In this document: piece after piece, positions 62,454-64,000 of the stretch | Layout: every line of letters begins with the position of its first letter | How positions within the stretch are numbered: position 1 is the stretch's first letter | Source: Bog-473 sp963838835 | GTDB taxonomy: Bacteria; Actinomycetota; Acidimicrobiia; Acidimicrobiales; RAAP-2 | Assembly (NCBI GenBank): GCA_963838835.1 | Contig: CAWITA010000023.1 | Location: forward strand, 434,001-498,000 | Reading direction: 5' to 3' | DNA length: 64,000 bases | Notes under the pieces: generated by a model | The model's database searches: none | Told to the model about the DNA's origin: nothing | The model's input: the letters and a program-made list of their open reading frames with translations, nothing else | Translations under genes and position numbers: made by a program

Positions 62454-63992
62454 ATGACGAATTCCGCATCAACTGCGACCTCGGTCAGCTCCGCAGCCGA
62501 GGGTCGGCGCTGGCTCATCCTGAGTGTCATCGGAATCGCGCAACTCATGGTTGTCCTCGACCTCACGATCATGAACATCGCGCTGCCATCCGCACAGCGA
62601 GCATTGGGGTTCAGCACCGTGGATCGGCAGTGGGTTGTCACCGCTTACTCGCTCGCGTTCGGCAGCCTGCTGCTGCTTGGCGGGAGGCTCGCCGATCTGC
62701 TTGGCCGGAAGATGACGTTTCTCATAGGGTTGGTCGGCTTCGCTGGCGTCTCGGCGATCGGCGGTGCCTCAGTCAACTTCACAATGCTGGTCACTGCCCG
62801 GGCCTGCCAGGGAGCGTTCGCTGCTCTGCTGGTGCCCTCGGCTCTATCGCTGCTTACGACCACGTTCACGGAACCAAAGGACCGCGGCAAGGCATTTGGC
62901 ATCTACGGCGCGATCGCGATAGCCGGCGGTGCGGTTGGGCTCCTGTTGGGGGGGTTGCTTACCGAGTATCTGTCGTGGCGGTGGTGCCTCTATGTGAACC
63001 TGCTCTTCGCCAGTGTGGCTTTCATCGGAGGAGCCCTGCTGTTACAAAGACAACCTGCTCCGGCCAAGCCAAAACTGGACATTCCCGGGGTATTGCTCGT
63101 CTCAAGTGCCCTCTTCTGCGTGGTGTACGGCTGCTCGAACGCGGCGACTCATAGCTGGCACACCCCGTCCACCTACGGTTTTCTCGTAGCGGGGGGAGCG
63201 TTGCTGGTGAGCTTTGCGCTCTGGCAACTCCGAGCGACCCATCCGCTCTTGCCACCTCGCGTCGTGCTCGACCGCAACCGCGGCGGCGCCTACCTTTCGA
63301 TGCTCTTAGCCGGAGCAGGGCTGTTCGGCACCTTTCTGTTCCTGACCTACTACATGCAGCTGACGCTCGGGTACTCGCCCTTGGTGACCGGCGTCGCCTT
63401 CCTTCCGATCAGCATCGGCTCGGCAATTTTCTCCAACCTGTCCACCATCGTGCTGATGCCCAGGTTCGGACCCAAGCCTCTCGTCGCAACCGGCATGCTC
63501 ATTGCAGCGGGCGGGATGGTGTGGCTCACGCGACTGGGCGCGCACACTGGGTACGTCGAAGGTTTGCTCGGCCCGCTGTGCCTGGTCGCAATCGGCATGG
63601 GCATGGTCATCGCGCCGTCGTTCAACACCGGGACCTTCGGCGTGGCGCCTCAAGACGCCGGCGTTGCGTCTGCGACCGTCACGGTGAGCCAACAGTTGGG
63701 GGCGTCGGTCGGGACGTCGCTGCTGAACACCATTTACGCAAGCGCCATCACGTCATATCTTGCCGCGAACGTTGCATCCTCGGCGGCCAGTCGCCGGACG
63801 GTGGCTGGGTTGGCCTTGGCACACGGTTACGACACCACCTTCCGTTGGACGGCCGGTGTCTTTGCCGCTGGCGCCCTCATCGGCGGCATCGTGCTCCGTG
63901 CCGGACCCTTGGTCCCAGACGCTCAGCAGACACGTGCTGCTGACACAGTCAGGACGACAGAACTCGGGCTCGATCCATCACCAGCCGGCTGA
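62454..63992 (+). CDS. DHA2-family MFS drug exporter
   Basis: 512 residues with fourteen predicted helices, the DHA2 (EmrB/QacA) layout. Motif D1 is IAQLMVVLDLTIMNIALPSA in helix 1, motif A is GGRLADLLGRKMTFLIGLVG, motif B is FTMLVTARACQGAFAALLVP and motif C is IYGAIAIAGGAVGLLLGGLL. It exports drugs or toxic organics by proton antiport. GGAGAAGGA lies before ATG 62454, so the longer frame from 62313 is not used. It follows the accessory region with repeat copy B; no TetR or MarR regulator is adjacent. Confidence 0.93.
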   Translation: MTNSASTATSVSSAAEGRRWLILSVIGIAQLMVVLDLTIMNIALPSAQRALGFSTVDRQWVVTAYSLAFGSLLLLGGRLADLLGRKMTFLIGLVGFAGVSAIGGASVNFTMLVTARACQGAFAALLVPSALSLLTTTFTEPKDRGKAFGIYGAIAIAGGAVGLLLGGLLTEYLSWRWCLYVNLLFASVAFIGGALLLQRQPAPAKPKLDIPGVLLVSSALFCVVYGCSNAATHSWHTPSTYGFLVAGGALLVSFALWQLRATHPLLPPRVVLDRNRGGAYLSMLLAGAGLFGTFLFLTYYMQLTLGYSPLVTGVAFLPISIGSAIFSNLSTIVLMPRFGPKPLVATGMLIAAGGMVWLTRLGAHTGYVEGLLGPLCLVAIGMGMVIAPSFNTGTFGVAPQDAGVASATVTVSQQLGASVGTSLLNTIYASAITSYLAANVASSAASRRTVAGLALAHGYDTTFRWTAGVFAAGALIGGIVLRAGPLVPDAQQTRAADTVRTTELGLDPSPAG

Positions 63993-64000
63993 TCTTGAGC

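Overview
The window reads as chromosomal DNA of a high-GC actinobacterium. The exported propeller protein at 23.2-25.2 kb, with its 42-residue GGVFSFGDA / GYWLVAADG repeats, is a type common in Acidimicrobiia, and the abundance of amidohydrolases, short-chain dehydrogenases, acyl-CoA enzymes and sulfotransferase/DUF1214 pairs fits that group. The taxonomic call is an inference from gene content. No rRNA, intact tRNA or CRISPR array is visible.

Layout. 0-5 kb: the end of a PEP-utilizing enzyme, DinB-like and SnoaL-like proteins, a thioesterase-like protein, a DUF302 protein, and a cNMP-domain/thioredoxin-reductase-like fusion. 5-12 kb: two divergent catabolic operons. The minus operon holds TesB thioesterase, a VOC protein, a FadR-type regulator, a wrecked SDR and an amidohydrolase. 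The plus operon holds an epimerase, a sulfotransferase and a DUF1214 protein. They share a 53-bp promoter region with a perfect palindrome. 12.4-17.3 kb: a zinc-homeostasis locus with a four-gene ABC importer divergent from an ArsR repressor, a histidine-rich repeat protein and a Fur/Zur regulator. 17.4-28.4 kb: amidohydrolase, KARI-like protein, DUF2254 membrane protein, MFS exporter, propeller protein, leaderless TetR, SRPBCC protein and UbiB kinase. 28.7-35.7 kb: a frameshifted acyl-CoA ligase, small proteins and an intact IS256-family element inserted in a small ORF. 35.7-37.7 kb: an arsenic/metal operon (ArsR, CadI/ArsI-like, aquaporin, ArsC) with two broken frames. 38-50.7 kb: MFS, SDR, isochorismatase, MarR, topoisomerase IB, amidohydrolase, a hydrolase-tautomerase-hydrolase cluster and a frameshifted LuxR regulator. 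50.9-64 kb: hydrolase, a block of redox genes (ABC-2-like protein, azoreductase, ALDH, epimerase, metallo-beta-lactamase fold, large LuxR) and a DHA2 drug exporter.

The most unusual structure is a repeat family. Two copies, near 51.9 and 61.4 kb, begin with the 3' half of tRNA-Met (anticodon loop to CCA) and continue for about 190 bp of related sequence. They bracket the 9.6-kb redox block like attachment-site scars. A third copy of the inner core lies at 30.6 kb without the tRNA part. At least five genes carry frame breaks, so either the region is decaying or the assembly has indel errors. Reads over each break would decide.
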